This document shows positions 7,693-18,424 of a stretch of DNA of 64,000 nt, piece after piece. This DNA comes from DASXQK01 sp963757155 (GTDB taxonomy: Bacteria; Pseudomonadota; Alphaproteobacteria; Dongiales; Dongiaceae): positions 1-64,000 of the forward strand of contig CAVWQS010000025.1 in assembly GCA_963757155.1 (NCBI GenBank), given 5' to 3'. The notes under the pieces were generated by a model. It searched no databases. It worked only from the letters and a program-made list of their open reading frames with translations, and was not told the DNA's origin. Numbering within the stretch: the first letter of the stretch is position 1; each line of letters starts with the position of its first letter. The translations under genes and the position numbers were made by a program.

Positions 7693-8564
7693 GCCGGGCG
7701 CCTACGCGGGAACGACGTCAATGGCTTCGGCGAAAATATGACTATTGAGCCTCGGGCGTGGATGGCGGCGTGGCGAGAGGTATCTCGCCCTTGGTCTTAC
7801 GCTTCGCCAAGCGGGCGCGCTCCGCCTTGTTCTTCTCGCTAAGCTCGACCAGCCATTGCCAGCGCTCATCCTCGGGATCGGCGTCGCGACTGTCGTCGGT
7901 CGGCAAGCCGACGCGCGCGGCGGGTGTGAACCCAAGCTCCCGCATCGCAGCACGCTTCGCCTCGATGGCCTTGAAGTAGACGAGCAGATAGGGGTTTCGC
8001 ACCTTCGCTTTTTCGCCCTCCACCACGAGCTCGCCCCCACACCCGGCAAGTGCTTGCTCGGCGAGTGCTTCATTGACCACGAAATCGGTTAGGATCGCGC
8101 TATCTATGGGGCGCAGTACGTTTAACGGGGCGTCACGGAGAATTTGCCGCCAGCGCTTCCGCATGAGGGGGGTGAAATAGTTCGGCGCGACCAGCCGACA
8201 GCCCGGGGCCAGGGCATCGGGGCCGCGGCGGCGATCCGGCGTCCTGATCGTCCCGCGTAAGGCTTTCAGCGTCGTCGGCTGAGGCCGAGGCCCGCGCTTT
8301 CCCATAAAGGCAAGATGCCGGAACCCTGCTGATCCGAAAAGCCCAAACTCCGTTTTTAGAAAATTGTGCTAGTAGCCCCGGTCCCTGAACTCAATCAAAA
8401 AAACAAATTAATCCCCCCCCGCGGTTTTCTGCCCCTTGCCGAAACATACTTCACGCCCGCGTTCTGCATTCGACGACGCCGCGCGGAATTGCTCTTGCAA
8501 ACGCCATCGGCGCCGGCCGCCCTCTGGAAGGAAGTTCCCGACGCGAAAACCGGCAAGCTCGAGG
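7693..8564 (+). repeat. Left arm of ~0.9-kb inverted repeat flanking the island
   Basis: This segment matches the reverse complement of about 48564-49462 at high identity by eye. It covers the whole terminase small subunit gene, some 250 bp of its upstream region (including the shared stretches AATTTTCT and GGAGTTTGGGCTTTTCGGAT) and about 45 bp downstream. Similarity stops abruptly at CCTCGAG on the island side. The arms lie in opposite orientation and bracket about 40 kb. Confidence 0.85.
7742..8305 (-). CDS. P27-family phage terminase small subunit (copy 1)
   Basis: 187 residues. The N-terminus MGKRGPRPQPTTLKALRGT is the P27-type signature, followed by a helical DNA-recognition region (RKRWRQILRDAPLNVLRP, DSAILTDFVVNEALAEQAL) and the conserved NPYLLVYFKAIEAKRAAMRE and LGFTPAARVGL blocks. 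Small terminase subunits recognise phage DNA for packaging. No large terminase subunit, portal or capsid gene is next to it, so it is a stranded phage gene. A close homologue lies inverted at 48821-49408; the N-terminal 150 residues differ at roughly one position in ten, while the C-terminal tails diverge. Confidence 0.85.
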   Translation of the reverse strand: MGKRGPRPQPTTLKALRGTIRTPDRRRGPDALAPGCRLVAPNYFTPLMRKRWRQILRDAPLNVLRPIDSAILTDFVVNEALAEQALAGCGGELVVEGEKAKVRNPYLLVYFKAIEAKRAAMRELGFTPAARVGLPTDDSRDADPEDERWQWLVELSEKNKAERARLAKRKTKGEIPLATPPSTPEAQ

Positions 8565-8692
8565 GTCTTGCCGCGCCTCCGCAAAGTCGCAGAAAGCACC
8601 GCGTAGTCAACTCGCTTAGGTCTCCGCCCCACAGGAGCGGGAAAGGAGACATCGGAAGTGTTGTTTGAATGGGGCTCGCACGGAAGGGGCCG

Positions 8693-9530
8693 TTAGTGAG
8701 CCATCAACATCGGCACGGAGCAGCGGGTCAGAAAGTCACGTGTGACGCCGCCCAAGATCCATTCGCGCAAGCGCCAATGGCCATAGGCGCCGAGTACGAC
8801 CAGATCTGCGCCCAGGTCCTTCGCGTCATTGAGAAGGGCATCTGACGTGCGATCCCCGAGCGACTATGGCGGAGATCGACCTTGACGCCGTGATAGCCAA
8901 GGTGGCGCACGATGCCTGCAGCAGGCCCCTCGCCGTCCTCGTCGAGATCGTTGTAGTCCACCATGGCGACCACGACCCGACGCGCCTTTTCAAGGAAAGG
9001 CATGGCCTCAGCGAGCGCCCGGGCCAACCGCGTGTATCGTTCCAGGCAACGAGAACGGTTTCGATCGGACGGTGAGCCGTGCTTGACGCCTGGGGCAGGA
9101 TAAGCACGCCTCGGCCGGAAGCAAATAGCGCGGCCTCAACTAGGCGCGGCCAGTGTTCCGGCCTATCGCGCCCGTAGGGCCTCGCCGCGACGATCAAGTC
9201 GGCGGCTCGGGCGAGGCTTGCGACCGTCTCCGATAGCGCATGGGCGAAGAGGTCGAACCGACGGACTTCGGCGGGGACGGCAAGTGTCTGGAAACGACGG
9301 GCGAGTGTCTGTTCTATGCGGTCGCCCTGTGTGCGGGCGTCATCCTGCGCAGCCGTAATGATGGCCGAGGCGGCGGCGAATTGCGCCATCGACAGGTGCA
9401 TTTCCGGCAGGACGTTGAGATAGAGCCCTCTTAGGTGAGCGCCAAACGACGCCGCCACACCTTCGCCATAGGCGATGCTATCCGTGTCGTCAGCAGATCC
9501 ATCAAGATGAACGATGATGTCCTTGATCAT
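8693..9530 (-). pseudogene. Universal stress protein (UspA family, tandem type), frameshifted
   Basis: The frame from 9530 begins IIVHLDGSADDTDSIAYGEG and runs through a first Usp domain. The second half continues in another frame (ARALAEAMPFLEKARRVVVA near 9025-8970) and ends in a third (LGADLVVLGAYGHWRLREW, stop at 8693). Two single-base shifts, near 9040 and 8840, break a gene of about 279 codons, the usual size of tandem-domain Usps. The GAYGHWRLREWILGGVTRDF tail is the Usp nucleotide-binding loop region. It diverges from the P-type ATPase with a FixK-type box at 9703 between them. The shifts may be assembly errors. Confidence 0.8.
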
Positions 9531-9702
9531 GTGGGGCTATCCTTCTTTGATGTGCCGTAGGAGACCGGCGCGCGATTGACTGAAAATGGGCCTAGCTGAC
9601 CCGCTGGTGCGGGCAGAAACGCGGCCTGATCAAGCATCCCGCCTTGCAAAAACGACCGCATCGCTCTTACCAAAAAATAGCGGAGCGGATCCGGCGGCAG
9701 CT

Positions 9703-9716
9703 TTGATCCAGGTCAA
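9703..9716. promoter_or_regulatory. FNR/FixK box TTGATCCAGGTCAA
   Basis: Exact TTGA-N6-TCAA palindrome between the divergent Usp gene and the P-type ATPase (84 bp before the ATG at 9800). Confidence 0.85.
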
Positions 9717-9799
9717 GGGCATGCGGTGAGCAATCGCGCATGACTTCGTTCATGGCGATAGCCACCCAGCAGGTTTGGGACAGACAGAGGCAGGGGACT

Positions 9800-12347
9800 A
9801 TGACGGCGAATGAGTTGCGCGCCAGCTTCTGGCAAATCTCGCTAGCCGATCTTGAGCAGCAGGTCGGTAGCGGGCCCGAGGGTCTTAGCTCCCGAGAAGC
9901 GACTGAGCGTCTTGCGCGCCACGGGCCCAACACCATCGACCAGCGCCGACAGTACGGACTTGCATAAAGCTGCTCTTCCGATTCCGCAACCCCCTGGTCC
10001 TGATTTTGATTGCCGCCGCCGTGATCTCCGGCTTAACCGGAGAAATCAGCAGCTGCATCATCATTTCCAGCATCCTGCTGATGAGCGTCGCCCTCGACAG
10101 CCTGCAAGAGCACCGGGCCGAAGCGGCGGCCGATCGCTTGAAGGCTTCCGTCGCCCTGACGGAGCGGGTCTGGCGCGACGGGTGCGAGATCACCATCAAG
10201 GCCGAGGAACTCGTGCCCGGCGACCTGGTTCTGCTGGCCGCGGGAGACCTAGTCCCGGCGGATGGACGCTTGCTGGAGACCAGGGACTTCTTCGTCAATG
10301 AAGCCCTCCTGACCGGCGAGTCCTTTCCGACTGAAAAGCATGCTGTTGCCGAGGGCATCGCAGAAGCCGAGCTCGGCAGCGCGCTCAATGCCGCCTTCAT
10401 GGGCTGCTCCGTGGTCAGCGGCACGGCGAAGCTCATGGTCTGCGCAACCGGTGCCGCGACCGAGCTCGGCGAGATCAGCGGCACGCTGCGGGGCCGGGCG
10501 CCGCCCGCGGCCCTCGAGCGGGGACTTACGAGTTCGGCATGATGATCGTACGGCTCACGATGCTGCTCGTCCTCTTCGTGCTGCTGGTCAATCTCTCGCT
10601 TCACCGGCCGCTGCTCGAGAGCTTCCTCTTCGCCCTTGCGCTTGCCGTCGGATTGACGCCCGAGCTGCTGCCGATGATCATGTCGGTCACACTGGCCCGT
10701 GGGGCGCTGCGCATGGCCAAGGAGAGGGTGATCGTCAAGCGCCTCGCGCCATTCACGACCTCGGCAGCATGGACCTGCTCTGCACCGACAAGACCGGCAC
10801 GCTGACCGAGGCGCAGGATTCGCTAATCCGCAGATCGCGATCTCCGGCGCGGATAGCCCGCGTGTGCTCGATCTTGCCTGGCTCAACAGCCATTTCGAGA
10901 CCGGTCTGCGGAGTCCGCTGGACCAAGCGATCCTGGACGCACGGGGGCGGCGAGGGCGCGGCTGGACAAAGCTGGACGAGGTGCCCTTCGACTTCGAGCG
11001 TCGGCGGGTCTCGGTCCTGCTGGAAAAAGACCCCCGGCGCATCCTCGTGGTCAAGGGCGCGCCGGAAGACGTGCTCCGGCTATCGAGCCATTACGAAGAG
11101 CCGGGGACAGAGACGCCGCAGGCCCTTGACGAGCGACGCAAGAGCGGGCGAAGACCCAATCGAGGCCCTGAGTTCGCAGGGCTTTCGCGTGCTCGCTATC
11201 GCCTGAGCGTGAGGTCGAACCGGAACAAACCCACTGCGTCGTCGGCGATGAGCAGCAGCTCGTCTTCGCCGGTTTTGCTGCCTTCCTGGATCCGCCTAAG
11301 TTGGGGGCAGGCAGCGCCATCGAAGCCCTCGGCGCAGAGGGCGTCGCGGTCAAAATCCTGACCGGCGACAATGAGCGGGTGGCCCGTCACTCTGCCGAAG
11401 CTCGGCGTTCCCGTCACCGGCGTGCTCACGGGCACCGAGCTCGCGCAGATCAGGGACGAGGCGCTGGGGGCGCGGTCGCCGGAGACCAATCTGTTTTGCC
11501 GGGTGTCACCGCAGCAGAAAAACCGCATCATTTGGCCCTTAACGGCGCGGGCATGTCGTCGGCTTCTTGGGCGACGGCATCAACGACGCGCCGTCGCTGC
11601 ACGCCGCGGACGTCGGCATATCCGTCGACGGCGCCATGGACGTCGCGCAAGGACGCGGCCGACATCATTTTGCTGGAGCCGGGCTTTCGGTGCTGCGCGG
11701 GGCGTGCGTCGAGGGCCGCGCGCACTTCGGCAACGTGATGAAGTATCTGCTGATGGGCACGAGCTCGAACTTCGGCAACATGTTCAGCATGGCGCGGCGC
11801 TCTCTGTTGCTGCCGTTCTTGCCGATGTTGCCCACCCAGATCCTGCTCAACAACTTCCTCTATGATTTGTCGCAGATCGCCGATTCCGTCCGACACGTGG
11901 ACCCGAGGAGATCGTCGAAACCGCGGACGCTGGGACATCCGACTGATCCGCCGCTTCATGCTGGTCGTCGGCCCCGTCAGCTCGCTGTACGATTTTCTGA
12001 CCTTCTTCGTCTGCTGAGTCTTTCACGCCGGCGAAGCGCTCTTTCACACCGGTTGGTTCATCGAATCGCTGGCAACGCAAACGCTGGTCATCTTCGTGAT
12101 CCGCACGCGCCGCAGCCCCCTGCAGAGCCGGCCCAACCCGTATCTCGCGGCCACCGCCGTTGCGGTGGTGGCCGTCGCCATCCTGCTCCCTTTCACGGCG
12201 CTCGGCCGATGGTTCGGCTTCGTGGCGCCGCCGCTCTCCCTTCTCGCGGCGCTGGCGGTGATGCTCGTCGGTTATCTGGCGCTGGCGGAAGCGGTGAAGC
12301 GCTGGTTCTATCGCCGGCTGGCACCTCGCAGCCTCTCGCTCATCTAG
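9800..12347 (+). pseudogene. MgtA-type P-type ATPase (copy 1), multiply frameshifted
   Basis: Motifs of a class III magnesium-importing P-type ATPase appear in order but across several frames. They are an N-terminal cation-ATPase region (RASFWQISLADLEQQVGSG), TM1-2, the actuator-domain segment PADGRLLETRDFFVNEALLTGES (TGES loop), the TM4 region ALAVGLTPELLPMIMSVTLA, the phosphorylation site CTDKTGTLTEA, a nucleotide-binding part (VPFDFERRRVSVLL) and TM7-10 at 12096-12347. There are about six frame changes, for example near 9965, 10535, 10740, 11210 and 11540. Start ATG at 9800. A paralogue lies at 44394-46951. MgtA importers move Mg2+; the substrate here is not proven. It is either a decayed gene or a victim of indel errors. 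Confidence 0.85.
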
Positions 12348-12491
12348 CCCTAGCGGCCGGCGCGGCCGCGGCCAAGCGAGTTGGTCTGGCAGATGCGATC
12401 CGGCATGTATCGGCTACCCACCCGCGGTAGGGCAAGCCATTGGCGAGCGCCAGCGACAGGCTCTGCTTGCCCATGTTCTTCATTGTCGCCC

Positions 12492-15221
12492 TCAAGGATG
12501 CTTCTGCTGGCTTGGTGACGCGGGCCATGTCTCAATATTTGCTACGCTTGCGCGGCGCAGGAGAACGAGGCTCACGCGCAGCACCCCCGCGGAGCCGATC
12601 GCCGAGATCTGGAAACCCAGATGTCGGCAGAGATCGAGCATGTTGCCGTTCTCCGCCAGCACATCGCCAAATATCTCACAAATTCCGCGACTTGCAGCAT
12701 AGTCGATGATGCGCTGCATGAGCATCCGGCCGATCCCCCGCCGGGTCATGGAATCGCTCCACGACCACGGCGAACTCGGCGCGCTCGCCGTTCGGATCGG
12801 TGTAAAGGCGCACGACGCCATGTATCTCAGAAGGCCCGGCCGTGCGCGGCTCGACCAGGATGAACGCCATGTCCCGGTCGTAGTCGATTTGGGTGAGCTG
12901 GGCGGCCGTGGCGTGGGACAGCCGCTTCATGGACGAGAAGAAGCGCATCCGGATCGTCTCCGGCGACAGCCGGTCGAAGGCACGCTGCAGGGCCGGCTCG
13001 TCCTCCGGCCGGATCGGCCTGAGGCGCATGGGCGTGCCGTCCTCAAGCAGGAGGTCCTGATCGAGCTCCGCCGGGTAGGGACGAATGGCAAGTCGCGAGA
13101 TACCTCGTGGCCGCTCGACGAGCGCGATGCGGGCATCGAGCGCGACCACACCCGCCGGACTTGCCAGCAGCGGGTTGATATCGACCTCCGCCACCTCGTC
13201 CAGATCGGTCACCAGCTGGGATAGCTTGACCAGGGTGAAGGCAATGCCGTCAAGGTCGACCGGCGGCCGGTTGCGGTAACCCCGCAACAGCTTGAAGACC
13301 CGCGTCTGCTCGATCATCTCCCGGGCGAGCGCCATATTGAGCGGCGGCAAAGCGAGGGCGCGATCGCCGAGCTGCTCCACGGCCACGCCGCCTTGTCCGA
13401 ACAGCATAACCGGCCCGAACTGCGAATCCTCGCTCATGCCGAGGATGAGCTCGATGCCCTCGGCGGTTTTCGCCATGGGCTCGAGAGTAAATCCCTCGAG
13501 CTTCGCCTGAGGCATGGCTTCGGCGATGCGCGCCAGCATGCGCTCGGCCGCCGCCTTGACCTCTGCCGGGCTCTCCAGCCCCAGCGCCACGCCACCGATA
13601 TCGGATTTATGAGAGATGTCGGGGGATAGGATCTTGAGGGCGACCGGCTGTTCCAGCTTCTGCGCGCGCCGTTGCCGCTGCCTCGGGATCGCGGGCGAGC
13701 CTCTGCGGTGGCAAGGGAATGCCATAAGTGGCGATTACGGCGCGGGACTCCGGTCCGGTCAGGAGCTTGCGACCTTCGGCGCGGACGCGGCTGAGGATGT
13801 TGCGCGCGGCGGCAGTGTCGGGTCGGAAGTTTTCGGGGATCGAAGGCGGGGTCTGCATCAGCTGGACGCGGCCGCGTTGCCAACGCGCGAGATGCATGAA
13901 TCCGCGCACCGCGTCCTCCGGCGTCTCGTAGGTCGGAACGCCGGCCGCTCCGAACAGTTGGCGCGCGCGGATCGCCGTCGCCTCGCCGACCCAGCTCGTC
14001 AGCAGGCATCGCCGGTTGCGACCATAGGCGCGTAGCACCGCTTCGGCCGTGGCCAGGCCGTCGGCCATCGCCGTCGGGCAGTTGAGGACCAGCACCGCGT
14101 CGATCTCGGGATCGGCGAAGAGGGTTCGAGCGCGGCCTCGTAGCGCACCGCATCGGCATCCCCGATGATGTCGACGGGATTGCCATGTGACCACATGGGA
14201 GGCAGCAAGGCGTCGAGCCGCGCCAGCGTTGCCGGCCCGATCTCCGCTAAGCGTCCGCCGAGATCGATCAGAGCATCCGTCGCCAGAATCCCGATGCCGC
14301 CGCCATTGGTGAGGATGGCCAAGCGGTCGCCCGCCGGTGGGCGCCGCGCTAGCGGTCTCGGTGGCGGCGAAGAGCTCCGCGAGGTCATAGACGCGCAGGA
14401 CGCCGGCGCGACGGAAGGCGGCATCATAGACTGCATCGGCGCCGGCGAGCGCCCCGGTGTGGGAGAGGACGGCCTTGGCGCCCTCGGCATGGCGTCCCGC
14501 CTTGATCGCGATGACCGGCTTTCCGCGAGCCGCGAGGCGCGCCGCCGACATAAACTTGCGGGCATTGCCGACAGTCTCGACATAGAGCAGGACGGCGCGT
14601 CGTCTCCACATCGCCCGCCAGATAATCCAGCATGTCGGCGAAATCGACGTCCGCCATCTCGCCCATGGAAAGGAGATAGGAGAAGCCAATGCCGCGGGCT
14701 GCCGCCCAGTCGATGACCGTGGTGACGATGGCGCCCGACTGGGCAAGGAAGGCGATGCGTCCTTTTGGCGGGGTCAGATGGGCGAAACCGGCATTGAGCC
14801 CGATCCCCGGCACCAGCAGGCCGACGCAATTGGGTCCCAAGAGGCGCATCAGATGCGGCCGGGCCGCGTCGAGCATGGCCTGCTTGAGCCTGGCGCCTTC
14901 GGAGCCGCCGAAGCCGGCGCTGATCACGACCGCCGCCTTGCAGCCGCGCTCGCCCAAAGCCGCCACGATCGCCGGGACGCTGGGCGCTGGGGTGGCGATA
15001 ACAGCGAGGTCCGGGACCTCGGGCAGAGCGGCCACATCGGGATAGCAGGCCATCCCGTCGATGCTTGCATGGCGTGGATTGACCAGCATCACCCGGCCCC
15101 GATAACTGCCGCTCAGCATGTTGCGCACCATGGTGCCGCCCACGGTGCCGGAATGGTCGCTGGCGCCGATCAGCACCACAGAGCGGGGTGCCAGCAGTCG
15201 GTCGAGATTACGGATCGTCAT
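12492..15221 (-). pseudogene. ADP-forming acetate-CoA ligase / GNAT acetyltransferase fusion (copy 1), frameshifted
   Basis: Expected order: CoA-binding domain (RSVVLIGASDHSGTVGGTMV), succinyl-CoA-ligase-like domain (RLLGPNCVGLLVPGIGLNAG, FLAQSGAIVTTVIDWA), ATP-grasp domain (KILSPDISHKSDIGGVALGL, ELILGMSEDSQFGPVMLFGQ) and a C-terminal GNAT (RMRFFSSMKRLSHATAAQL, then HLGFQISAIGSAGVLR). Such proteins act as protein lysine acetyltransferases with an inactive or active acyl-CoA synthetase half. Frames change near 14600, 14110, 13670 and 12740. Full length about 900 residues. A FixK box lies 74 bp upstream, shared with the divergent cytochrome gene. A paralogue sits at 41426-44128. Frameshifts may be assembly errors. 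Confidence 0.85.
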
Positions 15222-15294
15222 CAGAGGAGTTTCTGCCTGCTTCGGTGCCGAGGGGCAATAAAACTCACTCTGACTGGCTGCCTCAGGCCGCGAT

Positions 15295-15308
15295 TTGACT
15301 CAGATCAA
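15295..15308. promoter_or_regulatory. FNR/FixK box TTGACTCAGATCAA
   Basis: Exact palindrome between the ligase-GNAT gene (start 15221, minus) and the cytochrome c gene (start 15375, plus), 67-74 bp from both, so it may control both. Confidence 0.9.
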
Positions 15309-15374
15309 TGCCCGTTCGTTCCGCCTCGTGGCAAATGGCCGGCAGTCCTGGGAGGTCGGAATAGGAGGAAGGTT

Positions 15375-15728
15375 ATGAAGCGTGTCTTGATATCGCTCGC
15401 GGCTGCCGCACTGCTGACGTGCACGCAGGCGGCAATGTCACAGGATCTGGCGGCCGGCAAAAAGCTGTTCACGGACAACTGCGTGCGCTGCCATGGGGCT
15501 AAAGGCCCGGGTGGGGTAGGTAAGAAGCTCGTGGGCGACGCCCCCTATTGGGACTTCGACATCTTCAAGCGCACGATCATGACCGGCATCGACGACGAAA
15601 ACAAGAAGATGAAGATCATGCCCGTGTTCGGCAAGATCGGCTTCACTAAACCCATGGGCGTGACGCCGAGCGATGTTGACCTTCAAAACATCCAGGCATA
15701 CCTGAAGACATTGGGCCCCGCGGAATGA
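15375..15728 (+). CDS. Periplasmic mono-haem cytochrome c
   Basis: 117-residue precursor. A signal peptide (KRVLISLAAAALLTCTQA) is followed by a haem-c site CVRCH at about residues 39-43 and a Met-containing C-terminal region (MKIMPVFGKIGF) that can supply the sixth ligand. Size and fold fit class I electron carriers. AGGAGG precedes the ATG by about 6 bp. It is the first gene right of a FixK box (67 bp), divergent from the ligase-GNAT gene. A role as electron carrier in low-oxygen respiration is inferred from the promoter and neighbours. Confidence 0.9.
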   Translation: MKRVLISLAAAALLTCTQAAMSQDLAAGKKLFTDNCVRCHGAKGPGGVGKKLVGDAPYWDFDIFKRTIMTGIDDENKKMKIMPVFGKIGFTKPMGVTPSDVDLQNIQAYLKTLGPAE

Positions 15729-15882
15729 GGCTCGACGGCCGGCCCGGGTCGACCTTGCAGTAGTGCCGGCCGAGCTAAACGGGGGACCGGCCATTCTGCC
15801 AACTATCCGCAAGGGCTGCGATCTCGTCGGAAGCGGCAATGGCTTACATTTAGGGTAGGGATGTCCAACCGAGGTAGCCGAT

Positions 15883-16422
15883 TTGCTGATCCATGATATG
15901 ACTCCGCAGGCTAGTATCGACCTGATGGCGCGTACCCGGTTAGGCAGATTGGCCTGTGCTCGCGAAGGGCAACCCTACATTACGCCGATCTATTATGCGT
16001 ATGATGACAACTACCTCTACAGTTTCTCAACGCTCGGACAAAAGATCACCTGGATGCGCGCAAATCCACTGGTTTGCGTGGAGGCTGACGAATTGGTTAG
16101 CCCACAGGATTGGGCCACGGTGATTGTCTTTGGCACATATGAGGAGTTACCCGATACGCCTCAGTACGAGGTGTATCGGAGGCGCACACACGACCTACTG
16201 CAAGGGCGGCCCATGTGGTGGGAGCCAGGTTACGTGAAGACCGTGCTCCACGAGAAAACGCGGCCAATGGAGCCCGTGTATTTTCAAATCCACATCGATC
16301 AGATCAGCGGTCATCGCGGCGTTCCCGATACGGTCTCGAGCCGAGAGTCTGCCGCCACACACGAGGGCCCTGCGAGCTGGCTGCGGAGAATTCTCGGACG
16401 CATCAAAAAAGGCGACCACTAA
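15883..16422 (+). CDS. Pyridoxamine 5'-phosphate oxidase-like flavin-binding protein
   Basis: 179 residues of the split-beta-barrel PNPOx-like family. The N-terminal motif LMARTRLGRLACAREGQPYITPIYYAYD and the LYSFSTLGQKITWMRANPLVCVE strand region are typical of small flavin- or F420-related proteins of this fold. The TTG at 15883 gives the usual family N-terminus; an in-frame ATG at 15898 is an alternative. It lies between the cytochrome and a Usp gene on the same strand. No FixK box is directly upstream (155-bp gap). Cofactor and substrate are unknown. The C-terminal 30 residues are basic (LRRILGRIKKG). Confidence 0.8.
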   Translation: MLIHDMTPQASIDLMARTRLGRLACAREGQPYITPIYYAYDDNYLYSFSTLGQKITWMRANPLVCVEADELVSPQDWATVIVFGTYEELPDTPQYEVYRRRTHDLLQGRPMWWEPGYVKTVLHEKTRPMEPVYFQIHIDQISGHRGVPDTVSSRESAATHEGPASWLRRILGRIKKGDH

Positions 16423-16571
16423 CCGCTTCGTGCGAGGAGGCCATTTTTAGCGCGACACCTGTGCAGTGGTGAGACGGCGATGAAGGTTTTTGCTTATTGC
16501 GGTTCGCGCTTACGTCACCTGGCAAAGGCGGGTCAGCCATCTGGGAAACTCGGGATCAAGGATCCTTCAGT

Positions 16572-17027
16572 ATGACCTTCAAAACCATTCTGGTGGCAGT
16601 TGACGGGTCAACGCATGCGACCAGGACTGCCGAAGTCGCAGCAGATCTGGCTCAGCGCTATGGCGCAAAACTCCTCATTCTACACGTCGTTGCTCCCATC
16701 TTTGAAGGGCGGGTGCGAAACGAGCTGGCGAACTTGGCTCGCATGGAGCACATGGAGCAAACCGAGTATGAGATGCTCCAGGCGGCAGGCCGAGACATCG
16801 TCCAATCTGCGGAGGTCAGTGCGCGCCAAGGAGGAGTCCAGCACTTCGAAGCACTGGTTGAGGTCGGCGACCCAGCGAGCGTCATTGTCGATTTTGCCCG
16901 AGCGCGAGGTGCGGATCTCATTGTGCTTGGTCGGCGAGGCCTCGGCACTCTGACCGGGCTGCTCCTTGGAAGCGTCTCGCACAAAGTGATTCAGGTGGCC
17001 GATACGCCCTGCCTTACCGTTCCCTGA
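16572..17027 (+). CDS. Universal stress protein, single UspA domain
   Basis: 151 residues, intact. It opens with FKTILVAVDGSTHATRTAEV and contains the ATP-binding signature GRRGLGTLTGLLLGSVSHKV (G-x2-G-x9-GS). The length is that of single-domain, ATP-binding Usps. The start ATG at 16572 gives the canonical N-terminus; the upstream extension is unlikely. A close paralogue is encoded at 47523-47975; both share the stretch RNELANLARMEH. Usps support survival under growth arrest and hypoxia. Confidence 0.95.
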   Translation: MTFKTILVAVDGSTHATRTAEVAADLAQRYGAKLLILHVVAPIFEGRVRNELANLARMEHMEQTEYEMLQAAGRDIVQSAEVSARQGGVQHFEALVEVGDPASVIVDFARARGADLIVLGRRGLGTLTGLLLGSVSHKVIQVADTPCLTVP

Positions 17028-17155
17028 AGCGCAGAGAGAGGCGATTCGCACAGCAATGGCCGAAGGCCTCGCCGCCGGCACGGCGGAGACCATCAAGCGG
17101 ACCGGCGAGCCAGTTAGGGCTCACGGCACGAGGCACCCAGCCGGGGAAACAGGCA

Positions 17156-18382
17156 ATGGCAATGGACATACCCCCTGCCGGGCCGAAATCGAGTGCTGGG
17201 CTTCCGCGGGCCATCTGGGCCCTCGGATTCGTCAGCATGTTCATGGACATCTCGTCAGAAATGGTTCATTCGCTGCTGCCGGTCTACCTCGTGACCGTGC
17301 TCGGCGCATCGACACTCACGGTGGGATTCATCGAAGGGATCGCCGAAGCGACGGCGAACATCACCAAGATCTTCTCGGGTGGCCTGTCCGATTGGCTCGG
17401 CAAGCGCAAGCTGCTCACGACCATCGGCTATGGTCTCGCGGCCTTCGCGAAGCCGATTTTCCCGCTGGCCGCCACAGTCGGCTGGGTGCTCGCGGCGCGC
17501 TTCATTGATCGCGTCGGGAAGGGCATACGCGACGCCCCTCGGGACGCGCTCATCGCCGATCTTGCGCCGAAGGACATGCGGGGCGCGAGTTTCGGCCTAC
17601 GCCAGGCGCTCGATACAGTTGGGGCCTTTGTCGGGCCGCTCGCCGCAATCGTTCTCATGGCGCTCAGCGCCGAGAATTTCCGGTTTGTGTTTTGGATTGC
17701 TGTCGTGCCTGCGTTCGTCGCCTTGGCCGTGATGGTGTTCATGGTTCAGGACCCAGTCCGGCATGAAGCTCAAGCCAAGCCGCGTATGCGCATCGCAGAA
17801 GCTAAGCGCTTGTCCCGCCGATTCTGGATTGTAATCGGCGTCGCCACAATCTTGAGCCTTGCTCGCTTCTCCGAGGCGTTCCTTATCCTACGCTCGCAGA
17901 ATGTGGGGTTACCGGTCGCGCTTGCACCGACGATCATGGTGGTGATGAACGTAGTTTATGCGCTCGGGGCCTATCCCGCCGGCATGCTCTCTGACCGGTT
18001 TGGCAGAGGCGGGTTACTCTCGGTTGGTATCTTGTGTCTCATCATGGCGGACCTGATTCTTGCTCTCGGCTCGACCATCACACTCGTCATGCTTGGGGTC
18101 GTGTTTTGGGGGCTTCACATGGCCCTCACTCAAGGACTTTTCGCGAGTCTCGTGGCCGACAACGCACCTGAGGATCTTCGGGGGACGGCATTTGGCGTGT
18201 TTAACTTCGCCGGAGGCATCGCGATGCTGGTCGCAAGTTTGGTCGCTGGCGGGTTATGGGACGCCTACGGTGCAGCGGCAAGCTTTGTGGCAGGCGCGGG
18301 GCTCACCGCAGTTGCGCTGATCGGTCTTGTTCTTGCCCGAGACTGGGTCGGGAAAATGTCGCGCGACCCTAGCGATGGTTGA
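17156..18382 (+). CDS. MFS transporter
   Basis: 408 residues with about 12 predicted transmembrane segments. MFS landmarks include the loop 2-3 signature GGLSDWLGKRK and the matching loop 8-9 GMLSDRFGRGG, plus RVGKGIRDAPRDAL after TM4, a motif frequent in a bacterial MFS group related to drug/metabolite exporters. The starting region MDISSEMVHSLLPVYL resembles that group. It follows the Usp gene by 129 bp on the same strand. Substrate unknown. The gene is intact. Confidence 0.9.
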   Translation: MAMDIPPAGPKSSAGLPRAIWALGFVSMFMDISSEMVHSLLPVYLVTVLGASTLTVGFIEGIAEATANITKIFSGGLSDWLGKRKLLTTIGYGLAAFAKPIFPLAATVGWVLAARFIDRVGKGIRDAPRDALIADLAPKDMRGASFGLRQALDTVGAFVGPLAAIVLMALSAENFRFVFWIAVVPAFVALAVMVFMVQDPVRHEAQAKPRMRIAEAKRLSRRFWIVIGVATILSLARFSEAFLILRSQNVGLPVALAPTIMVVMNVVYALGAYPAGMLSDRFGRGGLLSVGILCLIMADLILALGSTITLVMLGVVFWGLHMALTQGLFASLVADNAPEDLRGTAFGVFNFAGGIAMLVASLVAGGLWDAYGAAASFVAGAGLTAVALIGLVLARDWVGKMSRDPSDG

Positions 18383-18424
18383 TGTGCCGAACCGCCGTTG
18401 GCTACTGGTTATGAATCCCAACCC

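Noticed and set aside
7387..8305. An intact prophage
   Set aside because: Only terminase small subunit genes are recognisable; no large terminase subunit, portal, capsid, tail or lysis genes were found in the window.
16600..16611. TTGACGGGTCAA as a FixK box
   Set aside because: Spacer of four bases and located inside the Usp coding region.
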